Positions 1-8,403 of a stretch of 64,000 bases of DNA are shown here, piece after piece. The DNA is from DASQZK01 sp963809925 (GTDB taxonomy: Bacteria > Bacteroidota > Bacteroidia > Bacteroidales > GCA-2748055), in contig CAWELH010000002.1 of NCBI GenBank assembly GCA_963809925.1, positions 442,495 to 506,494 of the forward strand, written 5' to 3'. The position numbers were made by a program, and so were the translations under genes. Under the pieces are notes generated by a model. The model was not told the origin of the DNA. It saw only the letters and a list, made by a program, of their open reading frames with translations, and made no database searches. Every line of letters starts with the position of its first letter. The stretch's first letter is position 1.

Positions 1-505
1 ATTATAATGGCTATCCAATGTCTGGTAGCCGTTAACCTCACCTCTCACCCTCCTGGATAATACACCGGTTGGATTTACTTTAAACTCCCGGGACCGGTCT
101 TCCACCCTGCGGTAAAAATAAGGGGTACCATCATTTTTAAAAATCAGGATATATGGATTTCCGTTGTAATTGTTCATAAACAGAAAACCTGGGGCTGTTT
201 CACTAACAACCTTTGGCTCAATAGCAGGAAAATCAGCAGGCACTGCAACACCATTTATCAATCTTGGTCTTGATGTGAGTATCCAAATTTAACTGAAAAT
301 GACCGGACCTTTTTATTTCCAGATGATAAGGAAACGATTTACACAGTATATCAAAACGTGTTGAAAGGCCGGATACATCCTTAAATGCAGGAGGACGATA
401 TAAATTATCAGCGATTCCACTTGCTGAATCCAGAAGAAAGAGAAGAGCTGTTAAAATGTAAAGTATCTTTCTTTTCACCGGTATGATATGGATAGATAGT
501 TCCAT
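1..505 (-). pseudogene. Arylsulfotransferase-like gene, 5' part, frameshifted and running off the left edge
   Basis: The open frame starting at 505 (MELSIHIIPVKRK) gives a signal-peptide-like N-terminus and stops near 233. A second frame picks up around position 280 with SRPRLINGVAVPADFP, continues through PGFLFMNNYNGNPYILIF and NDGTPYFYRR to about position 40, and then stops. A third frame reads VNGYQTLDSHYN to the edge. Joined, these match the N-terminal layout of Bacteroidota arylsulfotransferase (ASST) family proteins: a text such as 'PGxxF...NDGxPxxYR...NGYxxLDxxYN' precedes the beta-propeller. Two frame changes in 500 bp suggest decay, but assembly error at a contig end could look the same. 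The family assignment rests on remembered motif order, not on a search. The catalytic region would lie outside the window. Confidence 0.5.
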
Positions 506-644
506 TGGTAAATAATGCTGACTGTTCAGAATTTATTCTGCGTGACTGGCACATATTCTCCTACTTATGAAGACCAAATATAGCATAAAGCCGGTTAGGA
601 TTTATACAGATCCGGTAAAACCAAATCAGAAAACCACTAAAATG

Positions 645-677
645 AAAGAAGGCCGGATTAAAAATCCGGCCTTCTTT
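645..677 (-). terminator. Terminator of the second SusC/SusD unit
   Basis: Perfect 15-bp inverted repeat (AAAGAAGGCCGGATT and its complement) with a 3-nt loop, 26 bp past the stop codon of the lipoprotein gene at 704. The stem base is T-rich on the minus strand and is followed by CATTTTAG. It is symmetrical enough to stop transcription from both sides. Confidence 0.85.
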
Positions 678-703
678 AAAAGTATAAAACGAATCTTAGA
701 ATA

Positions 704-1666
704 TTATTCTATACCACGGGGTGCTTTCAGGAACATATTGCTTTTTAAACCTGCAGCTTTTTTATCAACAGCGGCTTTGTGCATCGTGTAAACGATTGGA
801 AGACCACCGAAACAACCTTCATCAACACAGAATCCGTTAATGTTAACGATAATTTGCTGGTCACAGGTTTTCAAATTACCTGAAATTTTCGACCATACCG
901 GGTTATGGTATGAAAATACTGCATCAGACATTTGCTGGTCCGGAGCGATAATGGAATAATCATACGTGTCGAGTTCAATACGCAATTGCCATGTTCCATC
1001 CCAGATACCGTTAATCAGAAGTCCGATTTTGTCACCGGTATAATCAGGATCTTCGATAACTTCCACCTGGTATTCATAAAGATCAGGTGCCCAGTATTCG
1101 GAGAGATCCATAACGCCGAGGTAATCAGCAAGAACGAATTCACAGGGCACAGCAATATTGATACTTGATGAAGCGCCGTCTTTCAGAACGTCAATAACAT
1201 TCTTAACAGTAGGTGCAGCAGTTGAAGCACCAAAGGATGTGTAACCCGGCACAACAGATCCATTGGTAAGGGTAATGTTTGTAAACAAAACAAAATTGTC
1301 ACCCTGTACGATATCATCCACACTGTTCAGAGCAGGAATGGCATCAACAATGTTCTGGCTTGTATAGGTTATAGTCTGAGGAACCGACGTAATGGAGCCC
1401 AGTTTATACTGATTTTTGTAATCCCCATTCATCACGACCATAATATCAATCTGCTTAAATTTCCCAGCAAAGAGGAGATCAACGTTAACCGTAATGGAGT
1501 ATCCACCAGGATCGCTCACGTTAATAAATGGGTCCGATTCTGTGACATTGAGGATTCCAATATTAGAATCCTGAACATCAGGCATCCTGCCGTTATTATC
1601 TTCTTCACAGCCAGTGAAAAACACGACTACGGCCAGAACCATTAAAAATCGAAAAATATATTTCAT
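704..1666 (-). CDS. Surface lipoprotein of a SusC/SusD operon (SusE/F position)
   Basis: About 320 residues, beginning with a lipoprotein signal (MKYIFRFLMVLAVVVFFTGC) followed by Glu-Glu-Asp-Asn, an acidic stretch of the kind associated with surface export of Bacteroidota lipoproteins. I do not recognise a named domain. The middle is beta-rich, and a cysteine-containing segment (KTCDQQI...GFCVDEGCFGG) lies near the C-terminus. It is the last gene of the operon, 25 bp after susD, so a ligand-binding accessory role like SusE/SusF is likely but inferred. Start choice: an ATG three codons upstream (1675) is possible, but the AAACCTAA leader lies 11 nt before the ATG at 1666, exactly as in front of both susC genes. 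Confidence 0.8.
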   Translation of the reverse strand: MKYIFRFLMVLAVVVFFTGCEEDNNGRMPDVQDSNIGILNVTESDPFINVSDPGGYSITVNVDLLFAGKFKQIDIMVVMNGDYKNQYKLGSITSVPQTITYTSQNIVDAIPALNSVDDIVQGDNFVLFTNITLTNGSVVPGYTSFGASTAAPTVKNVIDVLKDGASSSINIAVPCEFVLADYLGVMDLSEYWAPDLYEYQVEVIEDPDYTGDKIGLLINGIWDGTWQLRIELDTYDYSIIAPDQQMSDAVFSYHNPVWSKISGNLKTCDQQIIVNINGFCVDEGCFGGLPIVYTMHKAAVDKKAAGLKSNMFLKAPRGIE

Positions 1667-1677
1667 AATTATCATTT

Positions 1678-1685
1678 TTAGGTTT
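1678..1685 (-). promoter_or_regulatory. AAACCTAA leader element before the lipoprotein gene
   Basis: AAACCTAA on the minus strand, 11 nt before the ATG at 1666. The same octamer precedes three other genes of the two Sus units. Confidence 0.45.
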
Positions 1686-1691
1686 TCAATA

Positions 1692-3383
1692 TTATTTATC
1701 CCAGAATATCACGGAAGTAGTGATATCAGCTTTCTGTGTTGGAGCACTAGAATTAAGCACCAGCTCATCATTATTATAGGGCCATGAGACAGGATAATCC
1801 CGGGTTCTCTGAACCGGAACCACACCGTCTCCATCAGGGCCGCCGGTCATTGATTCTTTTACACCGGTATCAGTGGTGTTGGCATCCTCCGGATCAAACA
1901 ACACAGGGTAACCCGTTCTTCTGTAGTCGGTATACTGATCATGTGAAGTACCAAAACTGGAGATCCACTTTTCTGTCATAATAAGTTCCAGTTTTCCTTC
2001 ATTATCTGCGGCATCATAAAGAGCCAGAACCTCATCGACATATGGTGTCTGGACAGTGTCCACGTCAATTTCAGGAACTTTCTGATCTGCATTAACGGCA
2101 TCTGATGCAACTTTATTAACCATGTTAAAAGAGGCATACATGGCAGTTTCAAACGCATCCCTGGCATTAGCCGATGGAGCTTTTCCTGAAACGGCAAGTT
2201 CTGCTTCAAGATAATACCTGTCGGCAACGGTGATCAGGCGGCAAGGTGCAGCTCCGGTAGCATCTGACGTGGAAAATCCGTTTCCGGTAGATCCTTCGCC
2301 ATCATCGTAGCGTCCGCCACAAGGATAGATCCCCATCATCGTGAAGGTAGCACGACCGGCATGGTCACGGTTTACACCGGTTGAACCGAAGTAGATCGAA
2401 ATAAAGTAACCATCTCTGAATTCTGAGGGATTCTCGGCTTCTTTTCCCGGTGCAACCTGGTTAACCCAGTAGTAAGGTATTCTCGGGTCGGTAATACCAC
2501 TCAGGATATTGGTGTTCTTACCACTCATAATGTCGAAGATCCAGGGGCTGATGTAGTTACTGATCTGTCCTCCACCATATTCCGTAACAAATGCAGGGTT
2601 CCTGTCATCAGGGGACTGCTGTTTTCCATAGGGAATGTTAAAACTTTCTGCCCAGCTGGAGATCAGATTATCACCATCACTTAACAGCGCGTCAACTTTA
2701 GTCTGGTCATACATGCCATCCACATCTTTAACCTGAGTGTAAAGTTTCAGTTTCAGCGTATTGGCCATTTTGATCCAAGAATCCATATCACCACTATAGA
2801 TCAGATCGTCACTTGCCGGAGACAGAGAGTTTAAATCTTCACCGTCATTCTGCATGTCAACGAGAGCCGAATCAATAAGAGTAAAGAGACTTGTGTAGAT
2901 ATCCTGGTCCTTATCAAATTTCGGATTCAGGTTACCTGTAACATTTGCTTCAGAATAAGGGACATCTCCCCATAGGTCAACAATGGTACTAAAGGTATAC
3001 GCCTTCAACACTTTGGCTACGCCGGCGTAGTGCGGATTCTTGCTATCCTTTGCGAGGTTGATCAGCAGATCGATATCCTGCAGAACACCTGTATAATATG
3101 TATCCCAGTAATTGGTAATAGCATATGAGGAGCCTGTAATCCCGTAGTTATCATATTCAGGTTGGCGTGTGCTCAGCTGGTCAGTGAATACCGCGGTTGC
3201 GTAACCGACAGAGCCGAAATCCCAGGTGAAAATATCACCAAGTGAAGATTCAATCCCGGGAAGCATATATCTGATATTGGGCTCCGAAGGATTGTTCGGG
3301 TCCCGGTTTATATCCAGAAAATCCTTACAGCCAGCGCCACCAACGAGCATTGCGGCAAGCAAAAAGATTTTAAATTTCTTCAT
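1692..3383 (-). CDS. SusD/RagB-family nutrient-binding lipoprotein (second unit)
   Basis: 563 residues; lipobox LVGGAGC with Cys19, then KDFLDINRDPNNP, the classic SusD N-terminus. The helical TPR-rich core includes the ADRYYLEAELAV segment and ends with the WPYNNDELVLN region common in the SusD-like 2 group. SusD proteins sit on the cell surface and form the hinged lid of the SusC transporter, capturing oligosaccharide or peptide ligands. The gene lies 22 bp downstream of its susC partner and is cotranscribed with it. The ligand cannot be told: no glycosidase, peptidase, sigma or hybrid two-component gene is in the operon. Unlike the other Sus genes, its leader is an A/T run (TTAAAAAAATTAATACT) without AAACCTAA. 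Confidence 0.95.
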   Translation of the reverse strand: MKKFKIFLLAAMLVGGAGCKDFLDINRDPNNPSEPNIRYMLPGIESSLGDIFTWDFGSVGYATAVFTDQLSTRQPEYDNYGITGSSYAITNYWDTYYTGVLQDIDLLINLAKDSKNPHYAGVAKVLKAYTFSTIVDLWGDVPYSEANVTGNLNPKFDKDQDIYTSLFTLIDSALVDMQNDGEDLNSLSPASDDLIYSGDMDSWIKMANTLKLKLYTQVKDVDGMYDQTKVDALLSDGDNLISSWAESFNIPYGKQQSPDDRNPAFVTEYGGGQISNYISPWIFDIMSGKNTNILSGITDPRIPYYWVNQVAPGKEAENPSEFRDGYFISIYFGSTGVNRDHAGRATFTMMGIYPCGGRYDDGEGSTGNGFSTSDATGAAPCRLITVADRYYLEAELAVSGKAPSANARDAFETAMYASFNMVNKVASDAVNADQKVPEIDVDTVQTPYVDEVLALYDAADNEGKLELIMTEKWISSFGTSHDQYTDYRRTGYPVLFDPEDANTTDTGVKESMTGGPDGDGVVPVQRTRDYPVSWPYNNDELVLNSSAPTQKADITTSVIFWDK

Positions 3384-3405
3384 AGTATTAATTTTTTTAA
3401 ATTAC

Positions 3406-6400
3406 TTAAAATGTCAACTTCAGGTTGAAACCGATCCTCTTCACAGAAGGTGCAGTGGTATATTCCACACCCTGAACGTTCGAGTTTCCGTATCCGTTTA
3501 CATCCGGATCGAAATGGGTGTACTTTGGAATATTCGGGCAGTAGAACCAAAGGTTTCTTCCTGTAATGCTAAAACTCACACCACCAAATGGAGTCTTCTG
3601 AATCCATTTTTGTGGGAATTCGTATCCAAGAGCCACTTCCCTGAGGCGGATTGTCGTAGCATCGTAAACATTGTAGTATCCTGCTGCGTTGATAGCGAAT
3701 GACTCACCGAAATACAGGTCATTCACGGTAACCTGGGTCACGTTAGGAATCGTGTTTCCATTATCGTCCAGAATGGCAGTAGCCGTATTGGGATTACCGT
3801 AAACTCCGGGGATGATCACCGTTTTTTCCCTGTCTTCCGTGTCTTTTGTAACACCACGGCCTAACATGGAGGTAACCGAGTTGGTGTAAACATCTCCGCC
3901 TTTCCTGTACTCAATCATGGCGTTGAATGAGAAGCCTTTGAATGAGAAAGAGTTATTCAAACTGGAGATGAAATCAGGGTTGGGATCACCATAATATTTC
4001 TGATCTTTGGCGCGGATAAGAAGTCCGGTACCCTGATCGATCAGCAGATTACCCTGATCATCCGTGGCATCATATTCACCATAGAAAACACCGTAAGGCT
4101 GACCAATTGCGATCATAATTGATGGATCCTGGAAGAGGTAACTAAGCGGGATCCGCTCAATATCCTCATAAATTTCCTTCACCTCACTCTTGTTATGTGT
4201 AAAGGCACCGTACATGGTCCATTCGAAACCGCTGGTAGTGCGAACAGGAGTAATGTTAAGTCCTAATTCAATACCGGTGTTATTTAGTTTACCTACATTT
4301 AAATACCGCTCATTGTAACCTGAAGTCGACGCAACCGCAATCGGAGTGATCAGGCTTGTTGAGTTATTATTATAATAAGTGAGGTCGATGCCAATCCTGT
4401 TATTCAGGAAGGCCAGGTTAGTACCCACTTCAAATTCGCCCTTGAATTCAGGAGCCAGACCTTCACTATAGAAGGTATTCGGAACATACATTGCGGGCTG
4501 ACTAAGAATCGGGCTAGTATATACGTAGTAGGCCTCATAGATAGAATAAGCAGGAGCATCATTACCCACTTTACCCCATGCAACTCTGAATTTAGCGAAA
4601 TTCAGAAAATCGCTTTTCAGACTCTCAACAGCTTCCGTGAGCAGGAAGGAAAGGGATGCCGAAGGATATACATAGGAGTTATTCCCGGGAGCCAGGGTTG
4701 ATGACCAGTCGTTACGTACCGTTCCGTTCAGGAAAAGATAGTCATCATAACCCAGGGTTATATCACCAAATAGGCCGATCAGTCTTCTTTTTGTAATACC
4801 ACCGCCATTGGGAACAACAGCCAGTGTATTATTCAGGTCATAGATTCCGGGGGCAACAATCCCTTTCCCCTTGAAAGAGCTGCGTCCTGTACTCCGCTGG
4901 TTAACCTGCTGGCCAACAAATCCCGTGAAGGAAATTTTTTCACCAAAGTTATGGTTTACAGTTACCAGAAGGTCGGATTCAAGTTCATTATACTGGTAAT
5001 CATCGATAATAATACCGCCGACACCTTCATATCCTCTGGATCCGATGTCAACAACCTGCTTACTGCTCTGCATAAGGTTGTTTGCACCGATACGGTAGGA
5101 TACGGACAACCAGTTTGTCAGGTCGTAAGAAAGGTTCATGTTCGCCACAACACGGTCATAATCTGTTGTTACCTGATTGTGTTTCCATGACCACAGCGGG
5201 TTATCAAACTGTGCACCATTTGGCTGGAGCGGAGTGCCATCAGCATTCTGATAAGGTTCCATGATCCAGGTACGGCCGAGCCATAAAGCCCTTGCGAATG
5301 AAGAAGCAGCTTCTTCCGAGCTGGCCTGGTTGTTACCGAACAGGCCACCAGCTTGTTTACTTGATGTATAGGATACGTTTCCGTTGACTTTCAAACCATT
5401 GTTAAGCTGGCTTGATCCACCAACACTTGCTGAATACCGGTCAAATTTAGAGAAAGGGATATAACCGTCGTTATTCAGGGCAGAGGCGCTGAAGCTCAAC
5501 GCTGAGCGTTCGTTACCTGCGGAAATGTTCACTGAATTGTCATACACAACGCCCACATCAAAAAGATCTTTTACGTTGTTGGGCTGCGCAACATAAGGTA
5601 TTTTTGCGGGAAATCCGAGCGCTCGATACGCTGAGCTCCAAACCGGTATCGAATCGAGGGAATCAAATCTTGGTCCCCATGAACCGTTCGCATTTGAATA
5701 TTCGAAGTTGGCGCCGTTACCGTATGTATTTTGGTATTCAGGAAGGCGAGCTATGGTTTCAAAGTTCACTGAGCTGTTCAGTGTTACTTCGAGTCCTTTC
5801 TTGGATACCTGCGGGTTACCTGTTTTTGTGGTGATCACAACAACACCGTTCATAGCCCTTGATCCATAAAGAGATGCAGCAGCAGCACCTTTAAGGATAG
5901 ACATGGATTCGATATTGTTCGGATCGAGTGTGGAAAGTCCACTACCGTAAGCACCACCACCTTCGCTCTGGTCCGTAGTAGCAACCATCACGTTACTGTA
6001 AGGAATGCCGTCAACAACGAATAAAGGCTGGTTGTCGCCGGTAAAAGAAGAGTTACCACGAATCGTCATTCTGGTAGCTGTACCAGGGGAACCGCTCGAA
6101 CTGCGGATGTCAACACCAGGGATTTTTCCCTGCATTGCTTTCAGAAGATCGGGTTCCGATTTTCTGATGGTCTCATCGGCATTTACATCAACCACGGAGT
6201 AGCCAAGCGCTTTCTGTTGTCTTGAAATACCGATAGCGGTGACGACAACTTCATCAATATTGAGTGCATCTGTTTCTAGAGTCACGTCAATCATTGTTTT
6301 CCCACCGATCACAACTTCCTGTGTCCGCATACCTACGAAACTGAACACCAGCGTAGTTGCGCTTGAAGGCACAGATAAAGCATATTCACCATTAATATCA

Positions 6401-6561
6401 GTCACCGTACCAACTGTAGTACCTTTGACTACAACCGATACACCAGGCAATGGAGCCCCATCTTCAGAACTGCTCACATTACCAGTAATCTGTACCCCCT
6501 GTGCTTGTAAAGCCATGCCTACAAACACAAAAAGTGCCAGCAATACGGTAAATCTTTTCAT
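3406..6561 (-). CDS. SusC/RagA-family TonB-dependent outer-membrane transporter (second unit)
   Basis: 1051 residues. Signal peptide to about residue 20 (ALQAQG), a carboxypeptidase-regulatory-like domain at about 23-105 (GTTVGTVTDINGEY), a TonB-box-like segment DEVVVTAIG, the plug domain to about 235 (MTIRGNSSFTGDNQPLFVVDG; SILKGAAAASLYGSRA), then a 22-strand barrel ending in the aromatic C-terminus NLKLTF. It imports the ligand delivered by the neighbouring SusD protein, driven by TonB-ExbBD. It is the first gene of its unit, with a leader AAACCTAA 11 nt before the ATG and a candidate -7 box at 6614-6621. It differs clearly in barrel sequence from the SusC at 8402-11662, so this is an old duplication or two independent systems, not a recent copy. 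Confidence 0.96.
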   Translation of the reverse strand: MKRFTVLLALFVFVGMALQAQGVQITGNVSSSEDGAPLPGVSVVVKGTTVGTVTDINGEYALSVPSSATTLVFSFVGMRTQEVVIGGKTMIDVTLETDALNIDEVVVTAIGISRQQKALGYSVVDVNADETIRKSEPDLLKAMQGKIPGVDIRSSSGSPGTATRMTIRGNSSFTGDNQPLFVVDGIPYSNVMVATTDQSEGGGAYGSGLSTLDPNNIESMSILKGAAAASLYGSRAMNGVVVITTKTGNPQVSKKGLEVTLNSSVNFETIARLPEYQNTYGNGANFEYSNANGSWGPRFDSLDSIPVWSSAYRALGFPAKIPYVAQPNNVKDLFDVGVVYDNSVNISAGNERSALSFSASALNNDGYIPFSKFDRYSASVGGSSQLNNGLKVNGNVSYTSSKQAGGLFGNNQASSEEAASSFARALWLGRTWIMEPYQNADGTPLQPNGAQFDNPLWSWKHNQVTTDYDRVVANMNLSYDLTNWLSVSYRIGANNLMQSSKQVVDIGSRGYEGVGGIIIDDYQYNELESDLLVTVNHNFGEKISFTGFVGQQVNQRSTGRSSFKGKGIVAPGIYDLNNTLAVVPNGGGITKRRLIGLFGDITLGYDDYLFLNGTVRNDWSSTLAPGNNSYVYPSASLSFLLTEAVESLKSDFLNFAKFRVAWGKVGNDAPAYSIYEAYYVYTSPILSQPAMYVPNTFYSEGLAPEFKGEFEVGTNLAFLNNRIGIDLTYYNNNSTSLITPIAVASTSGYNERYLNVGKLNNTGIELGLNITPVRTTSGFEWTMYGAFTHNKSEVKEIYEDIERIPLSYLFQDPSIMIAIGQPYGVFYGEYDATDDQGNLLIDQGTGLLIRAKDQKYYGDPNPDFISSLNNSFSFKGFSFNAMIEYRKGGDVYTNSVTSMLGRGVTKDTEDREKTVIIPGVYGNPNTATAILDDNGNTIPNVTQVTVNDLYFGESFAINAAGYYNVYDATTIRLREVALGYEFPQKWIQKTPFGGVSFSITGRNLWFYCPNIPKYTHFDPDVNGYGNSNVQGVEYTTAPSVKRIGFNLKLTF

Positions 6562-6572
6562 AGATAGAAATT

Positions 6573-6580
6573 TTAGGTTT
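6573..6580 (-). promoter_or_regulatory. AAACCTAA leader element before susC (second unit)
   Basis: Octamer 11 nt upstream of the ATG at 6561, inside the presumed 5' UTR. Confidence 0.45.
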
Positions 6581-6613
6581 ATAAATAGTTAACAAAGAAT
6601 GATTCTAGGAGGC

Positions 6614-6621
6614 CAAATCTA
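6614..6621 (-). promoter_or_regulatory. Candidate Bacteroidota -7 promoter box for the second Sus unit
   Basis: TAGATTTG on the minus strand fits TAnnTTTG. It would place the transcript start about 45 nt before the susC start codon. No TTTG is found at the usual 19-21 bp upstream, so the promoter may need an activator, or the match may be chance. Confidence 0.35.
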
Positions 6622-6890
6622 TAAAAAATTTGGATTAAAAAAAATAATCGCCACAAAGATTTAATCACATACAAGTCCCGAAACCACTCATAATATGGAC
6701 GGTTACCTTTTAAAAATCCTTATAACTAACATTAAAACGACATTAAATTATTAATAACAAACACATAAATCATTTATTTACTGGACATTAATAGTCCGAT
6801 AAACTCTCAGATAAAAACCCGAAAGGTCGGATTAGATCTGATAATTAGATTACAATATAGCAAGAATTTAATGTTTTACAATATCATAGT

Positions 6891-6923
6891 AAAAAAATGA
6901 GGGTATCTGTTCAGACACCCTCA
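6891..6923 (-). terminator. Rho-independent terminator of the first SusC/SusD unit
   Basis: Inverted repeat of 12 bp (TGAGGGTGTCTG) with one G-T pair and a 2-nt loop, followed on the minus strand by seven T residues. It begins 28 bp past the stop of the susD gene at 6951 and separates the two Sus units. Confidence 0.92.
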
Positions 6924-6950
6924 TTTAAGGCTGATTATATCAAACTGTAT

Positions 6951-8390
6951 TTATTTAACACCCTCAGATACAGGATCCCAGAAGATGTGAGTTGTAAGTT
7001 CATCACCACCGATTTTATCTGAAGCAGCTTCATAATTCGTTTTATTCAGCGTCTGCTCATTGATAGGATACGTGAACCTCGTTGGGATTTCTTCCACAGC
7101 TGTAATGGTTGGTGCAATGTTGAAAGCCGGTGAATCCAGCCTCCGCCACTGTGTGTAGCCCTCAAGACCACGAGTGTAGAATGCAATCCATGACTGAGTT
7201 CCGATCAGCTCCTTGTAGTTTGCAACATCGAATGCTACTTCCGGCTTGGCAAGGTAATCGGTTGCATCACCAGCATTCCAGAGGTCGAACGAGGCAGTAA
7301 TGGCTTCAGCATAAAGTTCGTCAGCTGTACCACCTACACTCCAGCCGCGAGCAGCAGCTTCAGCAAGATAAAACAGAACCTGGTCATATGTCAGCATGTA
7401 ACCCGGGAAAGTTGGATCCAGAACAGAAGCTGCAACATGCGAATACTGCGCGTACGGGCTGCTTTCGCCATATTCACCTCCGATATAGTTTCCGGAAATG
7501 GTCGTGAAATAACTTGGAAGTCTGGGGTCATCGAGAGCATTCATCGCATCAACAAGCGTATTGGCTCCTACGAAGTCTTTCCTCCCTGTAAGTACCAGTT
7601 CTGCATATATCTGGTTGGCATTCGGAGAAGAACCGAGATACGGGAACAGGGCATTTTCAGCACTGGAAGTGAAAGCGCCGGCATAGGCATCTTCAATTGT
7701 CTGCTTTGCCAGGGTTTCATTTACATCGGCGATCGTAATACCGAGTTTAACAAGCAGGGAGTAGCCGAATTTTTTCCAGGCATCTGCATCACCACCGTAA
7801 ATGGGGTCGGCATCACCAAGATTCGTCATTCCCGAGAGACCGTTGATATCATTCTTCACGCGTGTGATAAGATCAGCGTAAATCCCGGCGGCGTCATCAT
7901 ATGCAGGAGAGATATTTTCAATATCTATGGCATTCGTATAAGGAACATCACCGAATATATCAACAAGTATCTGATAGGTATAAGCTTCCACGAGGTCGGC
8001 AATAAGAACTTTCTGATCGATATCCGATTGGGAATTAACGGTTGTAACTTCTTCCATCCCCATAAGCTCCTTACCTGCAGCGACATCCTTTAAAATATCG
8101 CGGTAAATAACGCGGAATGTATTATCGGCGATCGTTCGGTTTACAATATCATAGTTTGCTTCATCCGTGTATGTGGTCTCAGTCCAGTACTGGGCCCAGA
8201 GGTTGAAAATATTCAGGTTCACATTGGGTGTGGTCAGCTGATCAGCCAGGTTCTTTACACCGTTGCTGAACAACATTTCACCGGTAACAACAGGCGGATT
8301 CTTATCGTCCGTGTTGAAATCTTCGAAGTTTTTAGTACACGACGCCAATAATGTTAACAGCATCAGTACGACAATATATTTGTTTTTCAT
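6951..8390 (-). CDS. SusD/RagB-family nutrient-binding lipoprotein (first unit)
   Basis: 479 residues from the ATG at 8390. A longer frame reaches back to 8465, but it would overlap the end of susC and hide the signal peptide. The chosen start gives MKNKYIVVLMLLTLLASC with Cys18 as the lipidated residue, and has the AAACCTAA element 5 nt upstream. The protein matches the SusD-like 2 group: FEDFNTDDKNPP after the Cys, LFNLWAQYWTETTY-type helices, a DQVLFYLAEAAARGW segment, and the C-terminal PTRFTYPINEQTLN. It should be the surface ligand-binding partner of the SusC encoded 11 bp upstream. No degradative enzyme accompanies it, so the substrate is unknown. Confidence 0.94.
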   Translation of the reverse strand: MKNKYIVVLMLLTLLASCTKNFEDFNTDDKNPPVVTGEMLFSNGVKNLADQLTTPNVNLNIFNLWAQYWTETTYTDEANYDIVNRTIADNTFRVIYRDILKDVAAGKELMGMEEVTTVNSQSDIDQKVLIADLVEAYTYQILVDIFGDVPYTNAIDIENISPAYDDAAGIYADLITRVKNDINGLSGMTNLGDADPIYGGDADAWKKFGYSLLVKLGITIADVNETLAKQTIEDAYAGAFTSSAENALFPYLGSSPNANQIYAELVLTGRKDFVGANTLVDAMNALDDPRLPSYFTTISGNYIGGEYGESSPYAQYSHVAASVLDPTFPGYMLTYDQVLFYLAEAAARGWSVGGTADELYAEAITASFDLWNAGDATDYLAKPEVAFDVANYKELIGTQSWIAFYTRGLEGYTQWRRLDSPAFNIAPTITAVEEIPTRFTYPINEQTLNKTNYEAASDKIGGDELTTHIFWDPVSEGVK

Positions 8391-8395
8391 ATGGC

Positions 8396-8403
8396 TTAGG
8401 TTT
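8396..8403 (-). promoter_or_regulatory. AAACCTAA element overlapping the susC stop codon, before susD
   Basis: The octamer shares bases with the TAA stop of the upstream susC and lies 5 nt before the susD ATG. Its presence inside an operon argues for a role in translation rather than transcription. Confidence 0.45.
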
